From Archegozetes longisetosus (lineage: Eukaryota; Arthropoda; Arachnida; Sarcoptiformes; Trhypochthoniidae): a stretch of DNA of 64,000 nt. Position numbers and translations under genes: made by a program. Of this stretch, positions 24,732 through 34,872 are shown piece by piece; the first letter of the stretch is position 1, and each line of letters opens with the position of its first letter. Under the pieces are notes generated by a model. The model saw only the letters and a list, made by a program, of their open reading frames with translations. It searched no databases and was not told the DNA's origin. The stretch lies in the NCBI GenBank assembly GCA_018873245.2, contig JAEMBT020000009.1, positions 14,357,794 to 14,421,793 on the forward strand, written 5' to 3'.

Positions 24732-25611
24732 TATTTATTATTACAATTGTTGTTATCCATATTTTGTATGGTCTGTAAAGTTAGCAATTATTTTGAAACC
24801 GTTAATAAAAGTATTGCGATGTCAACAGTATAACAGCTGAATAATTGTCTCGTTTTGTTATTCAGAGATTTACATTTTGAACAAAATTAAGAAAATGTAA
24901 AATAAGTGTGAAAAAAGTCAGTTAATAAGTTCTCAGCTTATAATCCATTGACTGTAATACATAAGAGCTTATGAACTGATATTATTTTATAGAAAAAATT
25001 GTACTAAAGTAAATTTGAGTAATTGGGCTTTCAAATTATAGTCCCCGAACAGTCCTTTCAAAGCATAATCACATTTGAATTATGTGTAAACAATTGTATA
25101 GCCTTCAGTTTGGTCATTGATAATTGTGTCAATCATCACAATATTAAAACTTAATGATCCACGATATGAACGCAAAAAAGGCTATTTCTGTGTTAGATTG
25201 TCTATCATACTCATCAATTTATCGTTAAATGTGTTTTATATTTTGCTTTCATTACTATATTAAATATTCTATAAGTTTGTTAATATCTTAAGATACGTCT
25301 GACAGAAAGCATAGCATTACAACACAAATTGTGGTACTATTCTCAGTATATTAAGGTTTTCAGTGTATAGTTGTGTAATATCGAGTATACCGTGTAATAC
25401 AAGTTACTCATTGATATAATTATCAAAATTGAGTTGTAGTGTAAGTCATATTAACTCTAAGTTATTACTTATTTCAAGGACAGCAAATTCGAACCATTTT
25501 TTGAAACTATTTATTAATCTCTTATTCAATGTTTGATTAAGTTTACTAAAAACAATCTCATTGGAAAAGTTGGTTTTATTAGAAGCTCATTATAAAAGTG
25601 AAAACTTTAAA
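24732..25611. other. Spacer between METTL5 and the P450 pseudogene
   Basis: Contains the METTL5 3' end with AATAAA at about 24804. No other supported feature. Confidence 0.4.
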
Positions 25612-27204
25612 ATGTTGTTTATTTTAACTTTACTGCCGATTTTGTTGATTGTGCTCATTGTTTGGTATAATTGGCGAATACGTCTAATAACTAAAGTGAA
25701 ACGAAATGGTATTCCTGGACCTGAGCTGAACCTAATATTTGGCAATATCAAAGAGTATCAAACCAAAGGTTATGCAAAGTGTGACGAAGAGTGGATCAAT
25801 AAGTATGGCCGAGTAGTTGGTTATTATTTAGGGGCAAAACCATTTGTATTAATCGCTGACAGAGTTACTAAAATTAATGCAAATCAAACATTTTCATAAA
25901 TTGTCGAGACGAGCACTATTTGTCGGAGGACTTAATCCTAATCCAAGATTGCAGCACAGTTTGACCTCTTGTAAAGATAGCCGATGGAAACAAATGAGAA
26001 GTACTTTCACATCTACTTTCAGTGGATCTAAACTGAAACAAATCACTCCAATCATTAACTCATCGATCGATAAGTTCATTTCAAGAGTGGCAGAAAGTTC
26101 ACAACAAAATAAAGAGTTTGATATCTATGAACTTCTTCAGGGATTAACATTAGATACAATATCTAAGACAGCATTTGGTGTGGACACTGGAGCTCAAGAC
26201 AATTATGAAAATGCTGTTTTGGAGGCCGCTCGTGGAACTTTCAACATCAAAGTTGGACAGTCTCTGACTTTTTTGTGGTTTTTATTTCCTGAATTCAGAT
26301 TCATTATAAATCGAGTCCGTATTTCTGTGGAACTAGTCAAACAATTGTTTGGTTATTCAGATGACGGATATTTACTTAAAGTAAGTGATCAAATAATTAG
26401 TGAAAGACGTAAAAACTTGAGTCAAGGCAGAAGAGACTTCAATTAGTGTTAGAGGCAAAGAGTGGGCAAATACTAACTAATCATAAGCTTGAAATTAGCA
26501 CTGATATGAATGACGACAACATTGTTGAGACTAAAGAACAATCAACTAAGAGAACAAACATGACTAATGATGAGGTGGCCTTGAATGCAGTTCTATTTTT
26601 TGATGCTGGATATGAGACAACGAGTACTGCTCTTTCATTCATTGTACACATTCTTATCAATCATCAGGACGTTCAGCAAAAGATTCGTGAAGAAGTTAAA
26701 CAATTAATTGAAGAAGAAGCAAAACTGGATTACAATACAGTGACTAAATTGCGTTTTATGGAACAAGTAGTTTATGAAACAATGAAAGTCTACCCTCCCG
26801 TCACTACTTTCATAAGTCGTTTATCAAAGACTGACTATCACAACAAAAATATTGTGATTCCAAGAGGAACAGACTGTCGAGTACCTGTTTATTACTTACA
26901 TAGAGATCCAGAACTTTGGTCAGAACCAGAAAAGTTTGATCCACAAACATTTTCAGATGAAAGTAGTCACTTAATAAACCCAGTGATTTGACAGCCATTT
27001 GGTGTGGGACCGCGTAATTGCATTGGTATGTGATTCGCTATGTTTGAGATGAAATTAGCTCTCTCTAAATTACTCATCAAATATAAATTGGTTCCATCTG
27101 AGAAAACAGAATTGGGAGACATTACACGAGATTTGAAATCTATTACAATGACTCCAAAATATGGAGTTTTCGATCTTAAAAACTATGTTTATGTCTATTA
27201 TTAA
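25612..27204 (+). pseudogene. Cytochrome P450, CYP3-clan-like pseudogene
   Basis: Single-exon P450-like frame with several lesions. It starts MLFILTLLPILL (membrane anchor), followed by the IPGP hinge. A first frameshift lies at about 25860, where ADPELLK would be expected, and a second at about 26440 after RRDF. The I-helix motif is present (DAGYETTST). The normally invariant ExxR of the K helix reads ETMK, and the meander region reads EKFDPQTF. In-frame TGA codons follow at 26989-26991 (before QPFG) and 27031-27033 (after NCIGM, where the arginine of the heme-binding signature is expected). The heme cysteine itself survives in FGVGPRNCIG. Family role: NADPH-dependent monooxygenase of the endoplasmic reticulum, often detoxifying. 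Four breaks plus two damaged motifs argue for a real pseudogene. Lack of introns would fit a retrocopy, but I see no poly(A) tail. Confidence 0.93.
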
Positions 27205-28091
27205 CTTGAATGATCTCAATCGACAATTAAATGAAATTGCAATAAACCCAAAAGTTTTATTAAAACTTTCTAAAGAAAATTTATCCATTTTTTGAATATA
27301 AGTTTTTATTAAAAAGATTTCTGGAAATTACGCTTTGGAATACAACTTTTTGCAAATTCTAATTTTGAATTATTTAAGGCTTTTGGGTTTGATTTTGATG
27401 TGCATATATTCCATTTTCCCTTTGGAGAAGACTCATTATTTGCCTCCTCGAAGACTTTTCCTCTTTTTGTTTGAACACATTTTGTTGATCGATGGCGTTT
27501 TCATTTTGTTAATTTTGATTATTGAGTATTTCCGCTGTTTGTGATCAGACTAAATAAATAATATTGTGTTAAATATAATAAAAGATTAGTCCCATTTTAG
27601 TGTTGTTTCGGCTCCTCTTTGTTTGATCAAAATTGATTTGATCAAAATTTACTTAATTAAAATACATTTGATCAAAAACCCTGTTTAACTACCCCGAGAG
27701 TGAATTGAGCCCTGTATTCAATAATGAATTACTCTGATTTGAAATACCCATTTTATGACATTTTCTAGGAGTTACTCAAATAAAACTAGTATGATATACT
27801 TGCAATTTTTATTTTTACATCTGTAATAACCTTTATCTTTATATGAACTATACTTTTGGTAAATATAATTGTCAACAACTGCTGAATCAATTGATAAAAT
27901 AAAGCGAAGCATTCATTATAATTGAGAAAAATCACCAATTTATCAATGAAGTTATTTGACTGAAAACTAATATGAATGAAAGTTATATGAGGTTTTATTG
28001 TTTAAATACTAGTTATTTAAAAAATAATCTGTGAAAGTCACGTAGTCTCTATTACTTAGGGACAGCTCTGGTATTTAATCTAAGATTTCTT
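27205..28091. other. Intergenic DNA; short TTTGATCAAAA repeats
   Basis: The self-complementary motif TTTGATCAAAA or close variants recurs three times in 27622-27680. A 69-codon open frame at 27335-27544 is hydrophobic and unrecognised; I do not call it a gene. Confidence 0.4.
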
Positions 28092-28638
28092 GGGTGAATC
28101 CGGGCTAATGGGTCTAAAGGGGTTCTCGATCTCCCACCCCCAAGTGTGATATATCATTGGATTCAGTTCGTCAAGCTGAACATTTTGATACTACACTTGA
28201 CCACTTTTGATCCGAACCTGACCACTTCTGGCCACCGAGATCTAACCCCCTCGAAAATGGATAAACCTGGCTTTACCAAGTTGTAACCCAAGCCAAACCT
28301 TAGTTTAAATCAGGCTTGTTTGGGTTACGACTCGAGAATCCAGGTTTATCCATTACGAGGTACTAAATCAAACAATGATGGATATCTCGAGAACTACTTG
28401 AGATAATTGACCAAGTGAGGTATCAAAATGTTCAGTTCGATGTCCTGAGTTCAATGATATATCACTTGGCGGGGTCGGTCACTCCCGTCGGGAGTTGTCC
28501 AGAAGTGGTCAGATTCGGATCAAAAGTGGTCAAGTGTAGTATCAAAATGTCCAGCTTGACGAACTGAATCCAATGATATATTACACTTGGGGGTTGGAGG
28601 TCGAGAACCCCTTTAGACCCATTAGCCCGGATTCACCC
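28092..28638. mobile_element. Palindromic MITE, perfect 8-bp target duplication
   Basis: A 547-bp element with ends GGGTGAATCCGGGCTAATGG and its complement, flanked by GATTTCTT on both sides (28084-28091 and 28639-28646). The arms are about 140 bp and nearly identical (AGTGGTCAAGTGTAGTATC and complement, TTCAGTTCGTCAAGCT and complement). A second, inner inverted repeat (AATGGATAAACCTGG and CCAGGTTTATCCATT) sits in the middle, so the whole unit can fold into nested hairpins. No protein. A truncated relative lies at 30736-30994. Confidence 0.92.
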
Positions 28639-29885
28639 GATTTCTTTAATCTCTGAAACACGTCATGTTATTTCGTGATTATTCATTAATCTCACAAATT
28701 TAATCTGAATCCAGTTGAGAGTTTAGTTTATTTTTGAGTTTGAAAACGGGATAAAGTTTTTGAGAATAAACAATTTAGGGGTTTGGAAACAGAGTTCAAT
28801 TTTGATCAAATGAAGTGCTCCCGTTGTTTCTTATCGCGAAAAGTATTTGATAAAAGTTTTGAAGAGTAGCAAATCTTTTAATTATAAATTGATCTGATCT
28901 TTGTGTTTAGTCATTAACTGCTATATTTAGTTCGCAATTAAAAATAGGATTTTATTTAAATTTGTACTCATCAGTGAAGCAAAAATTTGATTTTCACAAT
29001 ATTTTTTCATATAATGTGAGATATAATTGCTGTAAGTTTATTATTCTAGGATTGATAATTTCACATTTACTCAGAACACTGTTTTCAATTGTTTTATTTA
29101 TTTGGTTCACTGCAGTCATGTCTCGATTCGACTGATCGTCATAACGAAAGGTTCAACTCCTTTAACTTCTAACTTAACGTTATGACGAGTCTTTAGTGTA
29201 ATATAAACAGTTCAAGTTTACTCAACAACTTCATTATACTTAGTTATTTATGTATCTAAAGAATTTGATGTAAGATTAGCTCTAAAGCTAAATCAACTCT
29301 CCTTTAAAATAAAGTTACTCAATAGGTAAATACATTTTGAATGGAATCTATTATAAATAACTGAATTAAAAGTACAAAACTAAGCATTTTCTAAAAAGCA
29401 AAGCTACAAAGGTATAACATGATAACTATCTTTATATATTTTTAACAATTACATTGATCTATAAAGGAAATCAACTAATTTTTCATGTATTCTTCAGCTC
29501 TTGCGATAATAAATGAACAATAGCTTCGGTCAGCGCTCTTTAGGTGCTGATTAGTGCTATAAAAGTTTTTATGCTGTGGTAAATCAGAAATTCATAAAAT
29601 TATGTTGAAATTATTTTAGTTTTTGACGAAAAGAATGAAATGAACACTATTTTACGAAAATTTATAACTATATATTTATACAGTCTATCTTAAAATTTTA
29701 AAGCCACTCGATTTTTTGAATAACTTTTGAACAGAATTAGACAATTTAATAAAATTTGATAATACATCAAATACCAAGTTGTAACAGAAAGCCTATCGAT
29801 TTTCTAGTTGCATGAATTGGTTCTTGGATAATATAATTTAATGCAAAAATACACTTTTCAAAATTATAAAACTAGTTCAAAAATT
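28639..29885. other. Intergenic DNA, no gene seen
   Basis: No supported coding frame, RNA gene or repeat. Confidence 0.4.
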
Positions 29886-30382
29886 GACTCAAAATCTATC
29901 AAAAAATTAAATTTAACACCTAATTGAACATCCATTGCAAATAATAGTCTTGAATATACGCTCTAAAGACTTAGTCTTATGATTTGTGAATGCGATATTA
30001 GTCATTTGATTATAGCAGTGGCCGGCTCACATCACGACCGAGCCGCCGCCTCCTAACCCATTGAAACTATTGATCTAATCTAATCAGACAGTTGGGATCC
30101 TGTGAGCCGGCCACGGCTTTAATCAAATGACTAATATCGCATTCACAAATCATAAGACTAAGTCTTTAGAACATATTTACACACTCGGCATGCATTTGCT
30201 ACCATTTGGTCTACGAATTGACGCTAAAAATTGAGTTTATACATAGAGATAATGCTTTAAGAAACATCACTTCAACTTCTTCAAACTTTAGTCAATTCAT
30301 ACAAAGTCGTTTGTTCAAGACTATTATTAGCAATGAAGGTTCAATTAGGCGTTAGATTTAATTTTTTGATAGATTTTAAGCC
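29886..30382. mobile_element. Large palindromic MITE-like repeat
   Basis: Inner arms at about 29955-30040 and 30095-30175 are almost perfect inverted copies (AAGACTTAGTCTTATGATTT, GCGATATTAGTCATTTGATT, GTGGCCGGCTCACA and complements). Outer arms at 29886-29952 and 30315-30382 also match (AAAATCTATCAAAAAATTAA, CCTAATTGAAC, AATAATAGTCTTGAA and complements). The loop is GC-rich (CCGAGCCGCCGCCTCC) in otherwise AT-rich DNA. The right side has an extra stretch between its inner and outer arms. No protein. Confidence 0.85.
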
Positions 30383-30735
30383 AAACCTAAGCAACAGAGA
30401 AAGGCCTTCTCGGAAAATAGTCTTCGCGGGAAGAATGATTTTTATTTCTCGGTATCTCGAAAGTCCGCTTTTCAAAATAAAATTTAAAAATCTTTTATAA
30501 GAAATATTTTTTGTCACAAAGATAAAAATAGTCCAGAAGAAATTGATAACAAGTTTCTACTTAATTACAGTTTCCTAAGGTGTCAAGTCTCTTGAATCAG
30601 CATTAGTTACATTCACACATGTAAGCTTTTCGTTTAGGTTCCTATTATTTTTCAAGTGTTTTTATGATTTTTCGGATTTTTTTTCGGGAACGGGGAATTT
30701 TATGCTAATTAAGCAATAGATTAAAAAAATTTAAG

Positions 30736-30994
30736 GACGAGTATCTCGAGAACTACTTGAGATAATTGATCAAGTGAGATATCAAAGTGCTAAATTCAAC
30801 GTCCTGAGTCCAACGCTATATCACTTGGTGGAGTCGACCACTTCGTCGGGAGTTGGCCGGAAGTGGTCAGGTTTGGGTTAGAAGTGGTCAAGTGTAGTGT
30901 CAAAATGTTTAGCTCGACGAACTGAATCCAATGACACACCACGCTTGGAGGTGAGGTCTGAAACCCCCTTGCACCCATTAGCCCTGATCACTCG
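30736..30994. mobile_element. 5'-truncated copy of the 28092-28638 MITE
   Basis: Matches the right half of the 28.1-kb element from the motif TATCTCGAGAACTACTTGAG onward through AGTGGTCAAGTGTAGTGTC to a decayed right end (CCCATTAGCCCTGAT). The left arm is absent. More diverged than the full copy. The GC-rich open frame on the minus strand is a by-product. Confidence 0.85.
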
Positions 30995-31991
30995 ATAATC
31001 CCTTTAGTTTCTAAGGGATTTAATATTTATCAATAAATAAATAAATAAATAAATAAAATTCTTTTATTATTTTCTTTATAAATTAACACAGTTTTATTGT
31101 TTCTAAAGTGATTTTTAGATATAACGCCTAAAGAGCACTGTACAGCTCTTTTGGCGCTAAATAGCGCCAAAAGAGTCACTGCGAATAGTTTCTACAATAA
31201 ACATTATGTTTGCCATATACTTAAGTGATTTTAACAACAGTGTAAAAATGAATAGAGAAGTTTGGCTTAATTGTTATCGGTTTAAAAGATGCACTTAACT
31301 ACATGTGAAAGTTGAACAGGTTTCACTCTATCTGTATATCACAGCACTCATAAAAAGAAAGAAGACCAGGACTAATATTTATAAAATGTTGTATACATTT
31401 TCGTCAGACAATAGAAATGCTATCAAATTGAATCAATTAAGTCAAGCAAATGATTTTTGAAAATGCTCTAATAAATCATTTATTTATTTATTTTTCGAAG
31501 CTATGTATTTTTACGTAACTTGTAAATTCGTGACAAATAATTTCAAAAAGTCTGATTCTTAATGTGATAGACTAAGTGTCATATTCTTAACTTTGCTCAA
31601 CAAATTTTACATTAAGTGATTATATTTTTATATAAGCGACATGTGAGACTTTCGATTTAGTTGAAGATCAAAGTTTCAATTAGGACTTTATTTATTTGAC
31701 TATTTTATCGTTATTTAAAAGGGGTCAAGTCAATTATTTTCAAATGTTGAAAAAGCAATTATTTTTACATTAATTAACTTTAAAAGTGGAGTAAGCATAA
31801 CTGTGGTATAATAATTCATGTGAAAATAATAATATTTTTTAATAAAGTTTCGAAAAATTGATGCAAAACAAAAGAAAAAATTAAATAATTCGCGATAATA
31901 ACTTTCAATACAATTTTCAATTATATTTAATAAAAAATGACATAAATAGAAATAAATTTCAATAAAGTCGTGAACCATAAAATAATGATAT
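30995..31991. other. Intergenic DNA with an (AAAT)n microsatellite
   Basis: AAAT/AATA repeats at about 31030-31060 (roughly seven units). A short hairpin TTTTGGCGCTAAATAGCGCC lies at about 31150-31169. A 130-codon minus-strand frame at 32122-31730 has no family features. No supported gene. Confidence 0.4.
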
Positions 31992-32447
31992 GTGTCAGGT
32001 TTGAGGCTTTTTATCTTAAGTGAAAATATTATTTTAATAAGAATTATTTGTAATTCGTTGTCACAAATTGATTCCAAAAGTTTTGACCCAAACAGTATTC
32101 TGTCTGAAAATATTCTTATCAAAAGTGCAGCAAATCATTTGTATAGAATCGGATTATCTCTTCATCCAAATGTATCGAAACTAAGATATAAATTTGATCA
32201 CCCATTAGCTACTTTTATGTTTCATTTAATTTTATTCATTAGATCTCCGAAAGCATTGATCTTAAATGATGAAAATAAGTTCAAGCATTTAATAATAGAA
32301 GATTTGTTGCACGTCTTAAGCATTACAATTGATGGCAATATAACAGCAATTTCATTTTATTTAACTGCTACTGTTTCTCAAATAATACATTATTACAACT
32401 ATAAGAATGTCGTAAAGCCTTCATATCTCAAATCATTAGATATATGA
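31992..32447 (+). CDS. Unrecognised open reading frame, possibly an exon or fragment
   Basis: 151 codons open on the plus strand with mixed hydrophobic/charged composition. The segment HPLATFMFHLILFIRSPKA and the acidic helix EDLLHVL look like normal protein rather than translated AT-rich noise. I do not recognise a family, and no signal peptide or motif is visible. The last codons fall in the sequence duplicated at 51.16 kb, just before the galactosyltransferase fragment. It could be a genuine exon, a pseudogene or chance. Confidence 0.3.
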   Translation: MSGLRLFILSENIILIRIICNSLSQIDSKSFDPNSILSENILIKSAANHLYRIGLSLHPNVSKLRYKFDHPLATFMFHLILFIRSPKALILNDENKFKHLIIEDLLHVLSITIDGNITAISFYLTATVSQIIHYYNYKNVVKPSYLKSLDI

Positions 32448-32745
32448 CATGTTTAATTTATTTATGGTTGTGTGATTAGAATTAATATATAATTCAAGTC
32501 AATGTATAGTTTCAATTAAAAATAATTTCAATTAAAAATAATTTCAATTAATATATATTTCAATAAATACATATTTCAATTAGTGTATTATTTCAGACGG
32601 CGACTTAGTTGCGAAAAATTGATCAGAAAGAGTATGAGTGTTATGTTGGATAACGACAAACCCAGAGAACCACGAGAAGAAGGTCAGACACGTGAAGGAG
32701 ACATGTGATCAAATGTGTAATATACTACTATTTATAAACCAATAT
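32431..32745 (+). pseudogene. C1GALT1-like fragment (one exon piece plus upstream intron), copy 1
   Basis: From about 32620 one frame reads VLCWITTNPENHEKKVRHVK, then ETCDQMCNILLF. This is the conserved stretch of core-1 beta-1,3-galactosyltransferases (the RVLCW-x-MT...VKATWGRRCN region). A TGA interrupts the frame just before VLCW, and homology stops after about 40 codons. The stretch 32431-32600 upstream matches 51162-51300 (repeated TTTCAATTAA units ending in TTTCAG), so this is part of a segmental duplication and not an independent retrocopy. The active gene is not in this window. Confidence 0.8.
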
Positions 32746-33164
32746 TTTTTTCAATTATTACTTTTGATTAAATGACACATAATCTGCATAAATGCGTATA
32801 AATTGTATGAAAAGCTGGTAAGTAGTGAGCATAACATAATTTCAAAAGAATCGTTAGATTTTCATATTAAATAGTCAAATGTCTTATATGAAGCACTAAC
32901 GAGATAACTGACAAAACATTCAGTAACATTGAGTAGAAATTGAATGCAAAGTGTTTACAACAATCACAAGTGTTAGTATGATCACAATTGTAAAGTTAGA
33001 TCTGTTCGACATTCAGCGGACTTTGAGCCACAGTAATCATTAATGTGAGGAATTTATGCAAGTCTAAGTTGTTAAAATATGCATGCATTTATGCAATTAA
33101 AAAAGGAAAAACATCCAAGTTTATTCTGTCAATTTTCAATGATGAATATAATTTGTATGATGAT
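32746..33164. other. Intergenic DNA, no gene seen
   Basis: No supported feature. Confidence 0.35.
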
Positions 33165-33840
33165 CTATTCGTTACAATAAGTAATAAGGATCATTTTAAG
33201 ATTTTCAAATGTAAAGTTTTGACGTTTATCACTGAGTAATCCTTTGAATTTCGAAAAAGATCTCTCAATATCACATGAAGCCACTGGAGAAAACTTGAAT
33301 AATACAATTTCATTAATGTTATACTTGATATCAATTCTTGAAATATTGGCATCATCATCATCACCCGCAATCACCATTATCACAAATAAATTAATTGAAA
33401 ACACAAATTCACAGTGAATTTTAATATTTAACAAAGAGAGCACATGTTAATGTTTTGTTTTCGTCTTGTGGGTGTTTCATGCAATGACATGCATACTTTT
33501 CTCAAACATCCTATTTATGCGCATATGCTTCAAATATGCATAACATGCTTATTCCTTACATTAGTAATCATTAATGTTCAGCTCGAACGCATAACAACGC
33601 AAGTTATGTACTTTCCTATTAACTTCATCTCACACTTGATTTGATTGTTTTGCCACAAATAAAACAATTGTTTATATTTTCACTACTATTAAGTTGGTTG
33701 GCATTCTGTTGACCATTAAACTCAACATCAGAATCATATTTCTCGAGGTTTATTATTTTGATGTGTTCGTCGTTCTCGTCATTATTCGATCGATTATTAG
33801 GGACATTGAAGGGAATGGCAGTTGACAACGATTGCAGCAT
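33165..33840 (-). pseudogene. hAT transposase remnant (C-terminal dimerisation region)
   Basis: The minus-strand frame 33443-33165 contains SPVASCDIERSFSKFKGLLS followed by DKRQNFTFENLK, the C-terminal hAT dimerisation motif (usually SVDVERSFS...LSDKRxxFTxENL). A second minus-strand frame at 33840-33625 is acidic and Asn-rich with a CFICGK pair of cysteines; it may be an upstream piece of the same element, which is inference. The two are in different frames with the catalytic core missing. It belongs to a different hAT group from the CAG-ended ZBED copies. Confidence 0.7.
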
Positions 33841-34872
33841 ATAATCGACTAAATTTTTGACTCAAGTCATTACTTTATAATCAAATTTATGCTTAGTTTC
33901 TATTTGTCTTAGTAGCCTGTCCTCGATTTTGACAAATCCAGATTAAAACATATAAATTTGTAATTTCAACTTTTCTGTACTTCAATATAAACACTCGATC
34001 TAATTAGTAGCAACTCATTCAAAAGTATTTAATATTCGCAATTAAGCCTTTATGATTGAGGCAAAGTGTCGATTTTGGCAAAACTGAATTTGGCATTACC
34101 GACTAGTTGCCATAATTGTGGACGACCATAACCTTACCAAAAGCATGAGTGTTATCTAACTGATTCCGAAGCATTAATTGGATAAAAAATGGGCGATACC
34201 TTTAAACTTGTATTTTTAAGAACTTTGACGTTGAGTTGATCTTGCACGATTAAAAGCATGATTTGTTCTTGTTTAAGAGCTTTCAGAACATGAGTGTCAT
34301 CATTAATTCGTTTCTTATATCGCTTAAAAGTTCTTACACGACTCGAAACATAAATATGAGTTTTAATTGAATTGAGTCCTTAAGCTATGATTAAGAGTTT
34401 AATTAAATGAATTCAATTATTTGAACCGAGATAAGAGCCTTCGGGTTTAAACTCTGGCTATTCTTATCTCATTTAAGTTATTTCTCATCTGAAATGTTTC
34501 AAACAAAAAATCATTTTCTCAGAATATATGAGATATGTTGAGCAAAACGAAAATAATTCAAAAAGTTTTATTGATACTTATAATAAGTAATTCAAATATG
34601 AATATTGTTATTACAATGGAACAGCTCTATACGACTTTAAAATCACTTCATTTTTAAGTGCTCTCAAACGAAAGTTGTCATCAATTTCGAGATCAGAAAT
34701 TTGTTGAATGATTCCTTAAGCACATTTGATGTTTATTATCAGTTTATCAGGCAGTTTTAGTAAAGATGATGAATGATTTGATTATCCATAAATGCATTAG
34801 ATGTAGGATTGTAATATTAAAAATGACGATATGTCGGAAAGCAGTTCAGAGTCTTAGTTTGTGGTGGTTTCA
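33841..34872. other. 3' flank of the ankyrin gene
   Basis: Contains an AATAAA on the minus strand (plus-strand TTTATT at 34732-34737), about 140 nt past the ankyrin stop codon. No other supported feature. Confidence 0.4.

Noticed and set aside
26989-27033. Two in-frame TGA codons in the P450, plus TGA in the galactosyltransferase copies, suggesting TGA recoding
   Set aside because: The same genes also have frameshifts and lost motifs, while the intact genes (METTL5, gustatory receptor) need no recoding. Ordinary pseudogenes explain it.
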